From Desulfuromonas acetexigens (lineage in GTDB: Bacteria; Desulfobacterota; Desulfuromonadia; Desulfuromonadales; Trichloromonadaceae), in NCBI RefSeq assembly GCF_900111775.1, contig NZ_FOJJ01000039.1, positions 1 to 64,000 of the forward strand: a stretch of DNA of 64,000 bases. The letters run 5' to 3'. The number at the start of each line of letters is the position of its first letter. The first letter of the stretch is position 1. Positions 34,848-43,750 of the stretch are shown here, one piece after another. Both the position numbers and the translations under genes were made by a program. The notes under the pieces are model-generated. The model was not told where the DNA came from. It did not search any database and saw nothing but the letters and a program-made list of their open reading frames with translations.

Positions 34848-35081
34848 ATGAAAGTCAAATCCCTGATCGCATCCGCCACTCTCGCTCTTTCCGCCCTGGC
34901 CGCTCCCGCATTCGCCGCCTCGACCCGCACCGACCACAGCGGCATCGTCGTCTGGGTCTTCCTCGGCTTCTGCGGCCTGATCGTCGCCGCCCAGCTCATC
35001 CCGGCCCTCTTGGTGATGTTCGGCATCGTTAAAGCCGTGGCCGAGCCGAAAGCACAAGAAGCGAAACAGAGCGCCCACTAA
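34848..35081 (+). CDS. small single-span membrane protein, paralogue 1
   Basis: The 77-residue protein has a signal-like N-terminus (ending APAFA, about residue 23), a short Thr/Arg/His linker, one strongly hydrophobic helix (about 32-60; core VFLGFCGLIVAAQLIP) and a polar Lys/Glu tail. I do not recognise the family. AGGAGG precedes the ATG. The next gene encodes a clear paralogue with the same layout, and the pair lies between a sigma-54-type promoter and a terminator, so they form a two-gene transcript. A role as a small regulator or subunit of a membrane complex is possible but not shown. Confidence 0.75.
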   Translation: MKVKSLIASATLALSALAAPAFAASTRTDHSGIVVWVFLGFCGLIVAAQLIPALLVMFGIVKAVAEPKAQEAKQSAH

Positions 35082-35118
35082 CCCTCGCAACGAACCCGAC
35101 CTCATAAAGGAGGAGACC

Positions 35119-35346
35119 ATGAAAGCCATCGCCCGCACCAGCCTGCTCACCACCGGATTGTTGACTCTGGCCACCAGCGCATTCGCCGCCGGTTCCGCGA
35201 GCGGCGGCAGTGGCCTCCTCGTCTGGCTCTTTCTCGGCTTCTTCGGCCTGATCGTCGCCACCCAGCTGGTTCCGGCCGTGATGCTGGTCATCGGCATCGC
35301 CAAGGGTGTGACCGCCAGCAGCGAAGCGACGGAAGCCGGCAAGTAA
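35119..35346 (+). CDS. small single-span membrane protein, paralogue 2
   Basis: The 75-residue paralogue of the preceding protein has a signal-like start (ending SAFA), a Gly/Ser linker (GSASGGSG), a helix with core LFLGFFGLIVATQLVP, and a short polar tail. The motif W-x-FLGF-x-GLIVA-x-QL-x-PA is shared by both. AGGAGGAG lies before the ATG, 37 bases after the first gene. The two arose by tandem duplication, and they may oligomerise through the common helix. Function is unknown. Confidence 0.75.
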   Translation: MKAIARTSLLTTGLLTLATSAFAAGSASGGSGLLVWLFLGFFGLIVATQLVPAVMLVIGIAKGVTASSEATEAGK

Positions 35347-35374
35347 TCGCCTGAAGCGCCGCCAGTAGCAAAGC

Positions 35375-35418
35375 AAAAAAAGCGGGCCATTCTCCCCAGA
35401 GAACGGCCCGCTTTTTTT
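35375..35418 (+). terminator. intrinsic terminator after the paired mini-genes
   Basis: A-tract, stem GCGGGCC...GGCCCGC with extension (ATTCTC/GAGAAC), and T7. Confidence 0.93.
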
Positions 35419-35575
35419 GTGTGTAACATTCACAACTAGGTTGATTTTATGATGATTCGCAAAAACGACCCGGCAGATTTTTCTTGCAACGGATTTGCGC
35501 TCTCGGTAGGGTGAAAGGCCTGTCCGCTCCCCGTCCGGGGTGTCTATGATTGCTACTGCTCACAAGTGATCCGCC

Positions 35576-37267
35576 ATGAGCGCTCTCACCCACAACGAAA
35601 TCACCGCCCTGTTGCTGGCCCTCGGCCTGCTTTTGGCCAGCGCGCGGATTCTGGGGGAAACGGCCCAGCGCCTGAATCTGCCTTCGGTTCTCGGTGAGAT
35701 CCTTGCCGGTATTCTCTGGGGCCCGACCATTTTCGGGGCACTGGCGCCGGAATGGAGCGCCTTTATCTTTCCTGCCCAGGGAGGCGGGGCGCTCGCCTTC
35801 GATGGCCTGACAACCCTGGCGATCGCGCTCTTTCTGCTGGTGGCCGGGCTGGAAGTCGATCTCACGACCGTCTGGCGCCAAGGCCGGGTCGCTCTTTGGG
35901 TCGCCATCGCCGGCATGATTTTGCCCTTTTCCATCGGCTTTTCCGTGGCCTGGTGGTCCCCGGAATGGCTGGGCTATCAGCCCGGAGTTCCGCACCTGCC
36001 TTTCGCTCTCTTCATGGCGACGATTCTTTCCATCTCCGCCTTGCCGATCATCGCCAAAATTCTCATGGATCTGAATATCTACCGGAGCGATCTGGGGGTC
36101 ACGATCATCGCTGCGGCGGTTTTTAACGACCTGCTCGGCTGGCTGGTCTTCGCCATGATCCTGGGGATGCTCGGTGTCAATCAGGGCATCCCCCTGGCCC
36201 ATACCCTGTGGATCACCCTGGTCTTTACTGCCTCGATGTTGACTGTCGTGCCCTGGTGCATCCATCGCCTTCTCCCCTGGATCCAGGCACACACCAGTTG
36301 GCCCGGAGGCGTTCTCGGTTTTGCTTTTTCCTTTTGCCTGATGACGGCGGCCTTCACCGAATGGATCGGGGTGCATGCGATTTTCGGTTCTTTTCTGGCC
36401 GGTGTGGCCTTGGGGCATTCGAGCCATTTACGGGAGCGGACCCGGGCGACGATCGATCAGTTCGTCTCCTTCATCTTTGCCCCGCTCTTTTTCGCCAGCA
36501 TTGGCCTGAAAGTCAATTTTTCCGAGCAGTTCGATCTCGTCCTGACGCTGACCATCCTGCTGTTGGCGGTCACGGGCAAGGTCATCGGCAGCGCCTGCGG
36601 CGGGCGTCTGGGCGGTCTGGTCTGGCGCGACGCTTTCGCCGTCGGTTTCGGCATGAGTGCCCAGGGAACGATGGGGATTATCCTCGGCGTATTGGCGCTG
36701 CAGATGGGATTGATCAGCCACCAGGTCTTCGTCGCTTTGGTCGTGGTGGCCCTGGTCACCTCCCTGATGAGCGGCCCCCTGCTGCAACGTCTGCTCGGTT
36801 TGCGCAAGGCCCGGCGCTTCTGTGCCCATGTCGGGGCCAAAACCTTCATCAACCCTCTGACCGCTTACTCCAAGGATGGCATCATCATGGAGCTTGCCAC
36901 CGCCGCCGCCGAAGTGGTCGATGTGGATGTCGCCACTATCAGTCATGCGGTCCGTCAGCGGGAACGCCTGATGTCCACCGGTATCGGACGGGGCTTGGCC
37001 GTCCCGCACGCCCGCTTACCGGAGCTAACCGAGCCGGTGGTGGTGGTGGGGTTATCCCACGGGGGAGTTGACTTCGACAGCCCGGACGGTCTTCCGGCGC
37101 AGGTCATCTGCTTGATTCTCACCCCCGTGCAGGACGATGGCGCTCAGCTGGAGATCCTGGCGGATATTGCCTCCACCTTTAAGATCAAGGAGATTCGGGA
37201 AAAGGTCGGGGGGGTCAGCAATTTTACAGAGTTTCTCGCCCTGGTCCGAAGCGGCCAGGGGCGCTGA
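35576..37267 (+). CDS. CPA2-type cation/proton antiporter fused to a PTS EIIA-2 domain
   Basis: The 563-residue protein has a Na+/H+ exchanger domain (about 1-400; 12-13 helices, including SVLGEILAGILWGP and the unwound-helix region) and a cytoplasmic EIIA type-2 (mannitol/fructose, PtsN-like) domain at about 420-560. The predicted phospho-histidine is in AVPHARLP. This arrangement suggests the antiporter is controlled by phosphoryl transfer from a PTS relay. No clear ribosome site precedes the ATG. It ends at a terminator shared with the convergent tol operon. Confidence 0.9.
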   Translation: MSALTHNEITALLLALGLLLASARILGETAQRLNLPSVLGEILAGILWGPTIFGALAPEWSAFIFPAQGGGALAFDGLTTLAIALFLLVAGLEVDLTTVWRQGRVALWVAIAGMILPFSIGFSVAWWSPEWLGYQPGVPHLPFALFMATILSISALPIIAKILMDLNIYRSDLGVTIIAAAVFNDLLGWLVFAMILGMLGVNQGIPLAHTLWITLVFTASMLTVVPWCIHRLLPWIQAHTSWPGGVLGFAFSFCLMTAAFTEWIGVHAIFGSFLAGVALGHSSHLRERTRATIDQFVSFIFAPLFFASIGLKVNFSEQFDLVLTLTILLLAVTGKVIGSACGGRLGGLVWRDAFAVGFGMSAQGTMGIILGVLALQMGLISHQVFVALVVVALVTSLMSGPLLQRLLGLRKARRFCAHVGAKTFINPLTAYSKDGIIMELATAAAEVVDVDVATISHAVRQRERLMSTGIGRGLAVPHARLPELTEPVVVVGLSHGGVDFDSPDGLPAQVICLILTPVQDDGAQLEILADIASTFKIKEIREKVGGVSNFTEFLALVRSGQGR

Positions 37268-37275
37268 AATCGAAA

Positions 37276-37315
37276 ATGAAAAAGCCGTGCTGATTTTTCA
37301 GCACGGCTTTTTCAT
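37276..37315. terminator. bidirectional terminator between the antiporter and cpoB
   Basis: Perfect 18-bp inverted repeat ATGAAAAAGCCGTGCTGA and its complement around TTTT; A-tract and T-tract on both sides serve both convergent units. Confidence 0.95.
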
Positions 37316-37341
37316 TATGGACGGAAAGAGTAACCCTTCGC

Positions 37342-38145
37342 TTATTTGAGCTCGGCGAGTTTGGCCTTGGCCTTGCCGGCTTCCTCGGACTGGGGATAGG
37401 TCTCCTGAACCTTGCGCAGGATGATCTTGGCATTCTGCGTGTCGCCCAGGGCCTGGAAGGCCAGGCCTTGCTTGAACATGGCCGCGGGGGTCTTGGGATG
37501 GGTGGGGTGTTTCTGAATCACATCCTGAAACTGGAGGATGGCGTTCTCGTAGCTCTTTTCGCCGAAGTGGGCCTCGCCGATCCAGTACATGGCATTGGTG
37601 GCCAGGGGGTGCTGGGGATTGTCCTTGAGAAAGAGCTGCAGACTTTCCCGGGCGCCGGCGAAGTCGCCGGTTTTCTGGATTTTTTCCAGGGCCACCTCGT
37701 ACAGCGCCTCGGGCGAATTGGGCATGCCACCGACGATGCCACCGGCACCGCCGAGGGCCGCGCGGTTCTCCTCCAGCTTCTGAACCCGGTCTTCCAGGGA
37801 GGTGAGCTTCAGCCCGAAGTCGTCCTTGACCAGCAGCATGTCACTGCGGAGTTCGTCCCGTTCCCGGGCCTGATCCTCGAAGCGTCCGTTGACGGACTGT
37901 ACATCGATCTTCAGGGTGTCCAGCGCAACCTGCAAGTCGGCCTGGGTGCGACCGAGGGTGTCGAGGCGCTGTTCCAGTTCACCGGTCAGGCTCTTACCCT
38001 GGGCGGCCAGGCTCAGTTCGGCCTTGGCCAGGCGTTTCTTCATTTCATCAAGATCCCGTTCCGTTCGTAGCTGGCGTTGCGTGGCGCAGCCCGAGAGGGT
38101 CGTCAGCAGGGCGAGCAGGAGAAGGGGTTTGATCCAATGGGTCAT
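37342..38145 (-). CDS. cpoB: Tol-Pal system protein CpoB (YbgF)
   Basis: The 267-residue protein has a signal with lipobox LSGC (C20), so it appears to be a lipoprotein, unlike soluble E. coli CpoB. A coiled coil (about 25-120) is followed by three TPR-like repeats (about 140-265). CpoB coordinates peptidoglycan synthesis by PBPs with Tol-driven outer-membrane constriction during division. It is the last gene of the tol operon. A PBP1A gene lies elsewhere in the window (47.6 kb). Confidence 0.9.
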   Translation of the reverse strand: MTHWIKPLLLLALLTTLSGCATQRQLRTERDLDEMKKRLAKAELSLAAQGKSLTGELEQRLDTLGRTQADLQVALDTLKIDVQSVNGRFEDQARERDELRSDMLLVKDDFGLKLTSLEDRVQKLEENRAALGGAGGIVGGMPNSPEALYEVALEKIQKTGDFAGARESLQLFLKDNPQHPLATNAMYWIGEAHFGEKSYENAILQFQDVIQKHPTHPKTPAAMFKQGLAFQALGDTQNAKIILRKVQETYPQSEEAGKAKAKLAELK

Positions 38146-38209
38146 GGCGGACTTCCTTTTTCGGCAGGCCCGGCCGCGTCGGGACGCGGCCGGGGGATGG
38201 CGGGTCTGA

Positions 38210-38767
38210 TCAGCGGGCGGCTTTGAACTCGGCGCGGCGATTCTGTGCCCAGGCGCTTTCGTCGCTGCCGACGGTCAGGGGCATTTCCTCGCCGAAGGAG
38301 ATGATGTTCAGCCGGTTCGGGGCGATGCCGAGGGAAACCAGGTAGCTCTTGGCGGCATTGGCGCGGCGCTCGCCGAGAGCGAGGTTGTACTCGTCGGAGC
38401 CGCGCTCGTCGGTATGCCCTTCGATGCGGATGTTGAGTCCCGGGTTGGCCTTCAGATAGTCGGCGTTGTTGGCCAGAGTGGCTCGCGCCTCGTCGCTCAG
38501 GGTGAACTGGTCGAAGCCGAAGTAGATGCGGTTGAGACCGGCGATGTCGCCGCCGAGCAGGGCGTCGTAGCTGGAGGCCGGACGGTCGCCGACGCCGCCG
38601 GAAGCGAGGGAGCTGTCGCCATAGCCGGTGGAATCACCAGCCGGTGCGCTCGAAATAGCGGAGGTGTCGGTCGGGGTGGTCACGACCGCTGCCGGCTTTT
38701 TCGCGCAGCCGACGGCCAGGGTGGCGAGAAGGGTAAGGGACAGCAGCAGACGCAGGGTGATTTTCAT
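38210..38767 (-). CDS. pal: peptidoglycan-associated lipoprotein Pal
   Basis: The 185-residue outer-membrane lipoprotein has a lipobox AVGC (C21), a flexible Ala/Ser/Asp linker (about 25-70) and an OmpA-like peptidoglycan-binding domain (about 75-185) with RIEGHTDERGSDEYN and the R-R-A-x2-V/A helix. It binds diaminopimelate in peptidoglycan and TolB. AGGAGAG precedes the ATG, and a sigma-70 promoter lies upstream at 38849-38876, so pal-cpoB can be expressed apart from tolQRAB. Confidence 0.95.
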   Translation of the reverse strand: MKITLRLLLSLTLLATLAVGCAKKPAAVVTTPTDTSAISSAPAGDSTGYGDSSLASGGVGDRPASSYDALLGGDIAGLNRIYFGFDQFTLSDEARATLANNADYLKANPGLNIRIEGHTDERGSDEYNLALGERRANAAKSYLVSLGIAPNRLNIISFGEEMPLTVGSDESAWAQNRRAEFKAAR

Positions 38768-38848
38768 CGTTGTTCTCTCCTTGATGTGAATGATGGGCCT
38801 TTATGCCGAAAGCCCAGCCGGGCTTCGGAGCCTGTGTAAGACGCGCTG

Positions 38849-38876
38849 ATTATAACCAAGACGGGTTAAAAAACAA
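38849..38876 (-). promoter_or_regulatory. candidate sigma-70 promoter for pal-cpoB
   Basis: TTGTTT, 16-base spacer, perfect TATAAT, in the 124-base gap between tolB and pal. Confidence 0.5.
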
Positions 38877-38891
38877 CTGTTTTCGGGGGGC

Positions 38892-40190
38892 TTACCACTC
38901 CCCGGACCAGGCCGGATGACTGCTGTCGCCGCCCAGGGCAACCGGGCGGGCGCCGGTACCGTCAGCGCGCATGACATAGATGCCGCGCTTGCCCTGGGCG
39001 CTGGAAGAGTAGACGATGAAGCGGCCGTCGGGGCTCCAGCGCGGATGTTCCTTGTTGCCGCCGCCGAAAGTCAGTTGCCGTTCGTCAGTGCCGTCGGGAT
39101 TGATGGTGAAGACATCGAACTGCCCGCCGGCCATGCGGCTGAAGGCAATGCGGTCCCCCTTGGGGCTCCAGGCCGGGGTGACGTTGTATTTGCCCGAGCT
39201 GTTCAACCGCCGGACCTGACCGCTGCTCACATCGAGAATGAAAATATGGGGATTTCCCTGGCGGTCGGAGACAAAAGCGATCTGGCTGCCGTCGGGGCTC
39301 CAGCTGGGATCGGAGTCGATTCCCCAGGCATCGGTGAGGCGCTTGTTGATGGAGCCGCTGGTGCCGATCAGGTAGATTTCGGCGTTGCCGTCGCGGGAAA
39401 GGGTGACGGCGAGCTCGCGACCGTCCGGGCGGTAGCGGCCGGCGATGTTGAGACCTCGTTGCGCGGAAATGCGCACCTCCTTGCCCGAATAGGTCTCCTT
39501 ACGGTAAAGGTCGGGATTCCCGCCTTTGTACGAAGTGAAAACCAGCTCCTTCCCCCGAGGCGAGAAGTCGGGGTTGAGGACGATGGCGCGGTGGTCGGTG
39601 ATGCGCGTCGGGTTATGCCCGTCCACATCCATCAGATAGAGTTCCTTGTGCCCGGTGCGATTGGAGATAAAGGCCAGTCGGGTGTTGAAGGGGCCGTTTT
39701 CCCCGGTCATACTCTTCATAATCTGGTCGGCGAAGGAGTGGGCCATGCGCCGCGCGTCGGCGACCTTGCCGGTGTAGCGCCGTCCGGCCAGCAACCTCCG
39801 TTCGACCACGTCGAAAAGACGGGCTTCGAGGGTCAGCTGATCCCCCTGCACGACATAGCCGCCCTTGATGAGGTAGTCGGCGCGCAACAGGCGCCACTGG
39901 GCGAAATCGATCTCCACGCTGTTGAGGGCGAGCACCCGGGCATCGCTGAGGAAGGAAGCCGGATCGACCAGACTGAACATGCCGGTGAGATCCATGTCCC
40001 AGGAAAGCACCTGCTCGATTTCCTTGGCCAGTTCCGGTCGGGCGGCCCCTTCCATGGGCAGGAACGTGGTGACGGCCAGGGGCACGGCCTGCTGACCGGG
40101 GGCGCTGACTTCGATCTGGGCAAGAACGGTTGCCGGCGCGCAGCAGATAAGGGTCAGAAGAATGATGAAAAGGGCCGTTAATTTTTTCAT
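38892..40190 (-). CDS. tolB: Tol-Pal system beta-propeller TolB
   Basis: The 432-residue periplasmic protein has a signal peptide of about 24 residues, an N-terminal TolB domain (about 28-160) and a six-bladed beta-propeller built of PD40 repeats (SPxG and WSPDG repeats, about 195-430). It bridges TolA and Pal. Its ATG overlaps the tolA stop by 4 bases. Confidence 0.96.
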   Translation of the reverse strand: MKKLTALFIILLTLICCAPATVLAQIEVSAPGQQAVPLAVTTFLPMEGAARPELAKEIEQVLSWDMDLTGMFSLVDPASFLSDARVLALNSVEIDFAQWRLLRADYLIKGGYVVQGDQLTLEARLFDVVERRLLAGRRYTGKVADARRMAHSFADQIMKSMTGENGPFNTRLAFISNRTGHKELYLMDVDGHNPTRITDHRAIVLNPDFSPRGKELVFTSYKGGNPDLYRKETYSGKEVRISAQRGLNIAGRYRPDGRELAVTLSRDGNAEIYLIGTSGSINKRLTDAWGIDSDPSWSPDGSQIAFVSDRQGNPHIFILDVSSGQVRRLNSSGKYNVTPAWSPKGDRIAFSRMAGGQFDVFTINPDGTDERQLTFGGGNKEHPRWSPDGRFIVYSSSAQGKRGIYVMRADGTGARPVALGGDSSHPAWSGEW

Positions 40191-41098
40191 TGTCTCTGTA
40201 ATTCCTTTAGGTTAAACACGACTTCCTTACGGGTTCCGGCGAGGGTCGGCATGGGGTTTTCTTTGAGCTTCAGGATTGCTTTGACGACGGAATCATCGAA
40301 CCGGGAATCGGTAGATTTGTCGAGAAATTTGTAATTGGACAGCTTTCCTTGGCTATCGAAGGTCAATTGAACTTTGGCTTCCAAATCCGTACGGGTAACT
40401 TGGTATGGGGAGAGCCCCCAAGCTCGTGTGAGGAACTCCTTTAGCCAAGCCTCGTCTAAAACCCCTTCCTCCGATCCCTTGCCGTCGGGCATGCCGACCG
40501 GGACGTTGCCTGCGGAAGCTTTGGCAGTTTTAGCCGCCAGTGCCTCGATTGCAGCCTGCGCGCCGGCGTATTCCTGCTTTTTCTGCAACTTCTCCAGGGC
40601 GGTGGTGACACTCGCCTCTTCCTTGTCCGTGACCTTCGGCTTGTCGGCCGTTTTCGGTTTCTCGGGCTGCGGCTTGGCCTCGGCCTTGGGTTTCGGTGTC
40701 GGTTTGGGTTCCGGTTTCGGCTCGGGCTTGGGCTTGGGCTCGGGTTTCGGTTCCGGCTTGGGCGGTTCCGGTTTGACTACCTCGGGCTTGGCTTCCGGTT
40801 TCGGCGGCAGCGGCACCGCCTCCGGTTTCGGTTCCGGGGCGCTGGCGCCCGGCGTCGGCTCGGTCTTCTCCGGGCCCTTTTGGACATCCGGCCGACCGGC
40901 GCGGGGGTCTTTCACCGGCAGGTTGACCAGGTCGACGATGTAGACCGGCTTCGGCGGCGTCTTTATCGTCGGCAGGATGACCCCGGAAAAAAGGAGCAGC
41001 AGCACGGCATGGATGATGAGGGAAACCACCAGCATGCGGGGCAGCCCCGGTTCGGGACGGGCTTTAATGCCCTGCCGTATGTGCGGATTCGGGTGCAT
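40187..41098 (-). CDS. tolA: TolA-like energy transducer (TonB C-terminal type)
   Basis: The 303-residue protein has one membrane helix (about 24-44) and a long periplasmic linker of Lys-Pro-Glu repeats (about 70-150). A C-terminal TolA/TonB-like domain (about 210-303) follows. The linker is Pro-rich like TonB, whereas E. coli TolA has an Ala-rich helix; operon position between tolR and tolB supports TolA. ATG 41098 is used, with no strong ribosome site; TTG at 41107 is in frame. Confidence 0.88.
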   Translation of the reverse strand: MHPNPHIRQGIKARPEPGLPRMLVVSLIIHAVLLLLFSGVILPTIKTPPKPVYIVDLVNLPVKDPRAGRPDVQKGPEKTEPTPGASAPEPKPEAVPLPPKPEAKPEVVKPEPPKPEPKPEPKPKPEPKPEPKPTPKPKAEAKPQPEKPKTADKPKVTDKEEASVTTALEKLQKKQEYAGAQAAIEALAAKTAKASAGNVPVGMPDGKGSEEGVLDEAWLKEFLTRAWGLSPYQVTRTDLEAKVQLTFDSQGKLSNYKFLDKSTDSRFDDSVVKAILKLKENPMPTLAGTRKEVVFNLKELQRQ

Positions 41099-41137
41099 AG
41101 AATACAACAGACAGCCGCGAGGGCTTCCAGTGGAGGG

Positions 41138-41560
<423 letters not shown>

Positions 41561-41564
41561 TTAG

Positions 41565-41628
41565 CCCCTCCGCATCATGCGAGCAGAAAAGTTGCTACCG
41601 TGGCTCATTATCCCCTCCGCATCATGCG
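41565..41628. repeat. 17-bp direct repeat around the tolQ-tolR junction
   Basis: CCCCTCCGCATCATGCG occurs at 41565-41581 (just before tolR) and 41612-41628 (the last codons of tolQ). The copy at tolR supplies its ribosome-binding site. Confidence 0.9.
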
Positions 41629-42279
41629 TTCGACGATGTTGAGAAATTCCTGGCTGAAGTTATCCATCTCGCCGGTGAGCACGTTGACCTTGTGCATGAA
41701 ATGGTTGTAGCCCATGACCGCCGGAATCGCCGCGATCAGGCCGATGGCGGTGGCCACCAGCGCCTCGGAGATGCCCGGTGCGACGACCGCCAGCGAGGCG
41801 CTGCCGCTTTCGCCGATGCCGCGAAAGGCGTCCATGATCCCCCAGACGGTGCCGAAAAGACCGACGAAGGGGGCGGTGGAACCGGTCGTGGCGAGGGTGG
41901 TGGTGAATTTTTCCAACCGGTGGGTTTCGAGGGTGGTGGCCCGGCGCAGGGCACGGGCGACGTTTTCCGCGCCGCCCAGGTCGGTGCTCAGGTGTCCTTC
42001 GTCCTCACCGGGGCGGCGCCCCTGGATTTTGAGCAGTTCCTGGTAGCCTTCGCGGAAGAGGACGGTCAGCGGCGAATTGGGATAATCCCTGAGCCCCTGG
42101 TTGATGACGTCGAAACGCTTCTTCGCCCAGAAAAAGTCGAGGAACTGGTCGGAGTCGCGGGTGGCGCGGTGAATGACCAGGAATTTGTAGAAAATGATGG
42201 CCCAGGAGACCACCGAAAAATAGACCAGCAGCAGCAGAACCAGTTTGACGACCGGCCCGGCATTGAGCACCAGATCCAA
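41608..42279 (-). CDS. tolQ: TolQ (ExbB/MotA-type) proton-channel subunit
   Basis: The 223-residue protein has three membrane helices (about 9-30, 128-150 and 167-190) with the conserved threonine and glycine residues of the pore helices (APFVGLFGTVWGIMDAF, GISEALVATAIGLIAAIPAV). First gene of tolQ-tolR-tolA-tolB-pal-cpoB. GGGAGG lies upstream and a good -35/-10 promoter lies 45-70 bases upstream. Confidence 0.96.
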   Translation of the reverse strand: MDLVLNAGPVVKLVLLLLVYFSVVSWAIIFYKFLVIHRATRDSDQFLDFFWAKKRFDVINQGLRDYPNSPLTVLFREGYQELLKIQGRRPGEDEGHLSTDLGGAENVARALRRATTLETHRLEKFTTTLATTGSTAPFVGLFGTVWGIMDAFRGIGESGSASLAVVAPGISEALVATAIGLIAAIPAVMGYNHFMHKVNVLTGEMDNFSQEFLNIVERMMRRG

Positions 42280-42322
42280 GGTTTCCTCCCATGAATAAAG
42301 GGGTTGGGGTCAGACGCGGCGA

Positions 42323-42351
42323 TTATTATGCTAAGAGCGCGCCCAAGTCAA
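42323..42351 (-). promoter_or_regulatory. sigma-70 promoter for the tol operon
   Basis: TTGACT, 17-base spacer, TAATAA on the minus strand, about 44 bases before tolQ. Confidence 0.6.
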
Positions 42352-42377
42352 TGGCATTCGCGGGGGGCGGGCGCGAC

Positions 42378-42965
42378 TCAGGGTGCCTGGGCGCGACGGG
42401 CGCGGCGGTAGAATTCGACTTGGGCGAGTTTGGCCGGATTGGCGCCGGCGGCCAGGGCATCGAGGCGCATCAGGTCGAGCATGAGGGGAAAACGCGGGTC
42501 TTCGACGAAACGCCACTGGCGGCGGCTGAGCTGACTTTCTTCGTCGACCTGCCAGGAGAGCGCGAACATGTGGTGGTGTACCAGCCAGAGAATATCCTCG
42601 ATCTTGGCCGGTTCCATGCCGAGGCGCTCCATGATCCCGCGGGCCAGTTCGACCCCGGCCCGGTCATGGCCGAAGGCGCGGATGCGACCGTCGATTTCCC
42701 GGGTGGTCTCGGCCTTGCCGATGTCGTGAAGGAGCGCGCCCCAGGCCAGGCGCGGGTCGGCTTGGGGCGGCAGGTGGCGGATCGCCAGCAGGGTATGGGT
42801 CAGCACATCCCCCTCAGGATGATATTCGGGGGGTTGGGGGATGCCGTCGAGGCGATAGAGTTCGGGGAGGATACGGCGCGCTTCCGGATCCTCGCGCCAG
42901 CGCCGTTCACGCTCCGCCCCGTCGGGGATGAGAAACAGATTTTCGAGGTATTGCAGATCGGTCAC
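42378..42965 (-). CDS. HD domain protein (HDIG-type phosphohydrolase)
   Basis: The 195-residue protein has metal-binding motifs in the HD order: H in THTLLAIRH, HD in LLHDIGK, and GHDRAGVELA and LVHHHM further on. It resembles the HD domain of tRNA nucleotidyltransferases and small stand-alone phosphohydrolases; the substrate is unknown. GTG 42965 has AGGGAGG four bases upstream and removes a 19-residue unlikely extension. It is the last gene of the leftward group that starts with queC or folE2. Confidence 0.82.
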   Translation of the reverse strand: MTDLQYLENLFLIPDGAERERRWREDPEARRILPELYRLDGIPQPPEYHPEGDVLTHTLLAIRHLPPQADPRLAWGALLHDIGKAETTREIDGRIRAFGHDRAGVELARGIMERLGMEPAKIEDILWLVHHHMFALSWQVDEESQLSRRQWRFVEDPRFPLMLDLMRLDALAAGANPAKLAQVEFYRRARRAQAP

Positions 42966-43031
42966 GATGCCTCCCTTACGCAAGCCGAGGCCTCTTATAC
43001 ACCCCAGGACGAACCAATGCAAGCGGGCGGC

Positions 43032-43712
43032 TCAGAGATGGTGCGCCAGGTGGACCAGGGCGTGGCGGGCCGTGGATGAATGGGGGGAGCGTTCGATCAG
43101 GCGGCGCAGGGCGGCAAGATCGTCCAAGTCTTCCCAGGGGGGAAGCTCCCGGTAGTCGAGGGCCAGTTCCTCGGCCCGACGGCGGGTAGCGGCGAGCAGC
43201 TCGGGGGTGCTCCAGGGCATGTCGCGAAAGAGCTCCGGATGGGGCTCACGTGCGCCGATCAGCACATAGCCGCCGTCGGCGGCGGGAATGGTCACGACCT
43301 CGGCCTTCTCCAGCAGAGCGAAGGCCGCCTCGACCTGTTCCAGGGGGAGGTCGGGGCTGTCGCTACCGATCAGGGCCGCCGCCGGCGCGCCCTGTTTCAG
43401 CAGGTAGGCCAGTCCCCGTTCCAGGCGCCGGCCGAGATCGCCCTCGCCCTGGGGAAGACGCGGCAGGTCGCGGCCGTGGGCCGCGAACCAGTCGGGAGCA
43501 TCGGCGTGGAAGAGGGTCGGCGCGAACGTTCCGTGGTCCATGCGCGCCAGGGTTTCAAAAAGGCTGGTCCGGTAGAGGTGCGCCGCTTCCTCCGGGGTCA
43601 GCGGGGGACAGAATCGGGTCTTGACCTGCCCCGGTCGCGGTGCCTTGGCGAAGATGCCGAGGGCCGGCAGGTGGGTTCGGTTTCGGTCGATTGTATACAG
43701 TCCCCCCGCCAC
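43032..43712 (-). CDS. TIGR04282/DUF2064 family glycosyltransferase-like protein
   Basis: The protein of about 226 residues has an N-terminal IFAKAPRPGQVKTR signature, a central IGSDSPDLP motif (metal/nucleotide site) and an ADGGYVLIG loop, all typical of the TIGR04282 nucleotidyltransferase/GT-A-like family. The true substrate is unknown. No ATG is available; GTG 43712 with GAGG eight bases upstream is chosen, but GTGs at 43721, 43730 and 43742 are also in frame. It follows folE2 by about 40 bases. Confidence 0.8.
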   Translation of the reverse strand: MAGGLYTIDRNRTHLPALGIFAKAPRPGQVKTRFCPPLTPEEAAHLYRTSLFETLARMDHGTFAPTLFHADAPDWFAAHGRDLPRLPQGEGDLGRRLERGLAYLLKQGAPAAALIGSDSPDLPLEQVEAAFALLEKAEVVTIPAADGGYVLIGAREPHPELFRDMPWSTPELLAATRRRAEELALDYRELPPWEDLDDLAALRRLIERSPHSSTARHALVHLAHHL

Positions 43713-43750
43713 CTTATCCACCTCTTCCACAGACTTGTCCACAGGTGCGA

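Noticed and set aside
34848-35346. Paired mini-proteins as phage holins or ATP synthase subunit c
   Set aside because: They have a cleavable-type signal and only one further helix, no acidic ion-binding residue in the helix, and no phage or ATP synthase neighbours.
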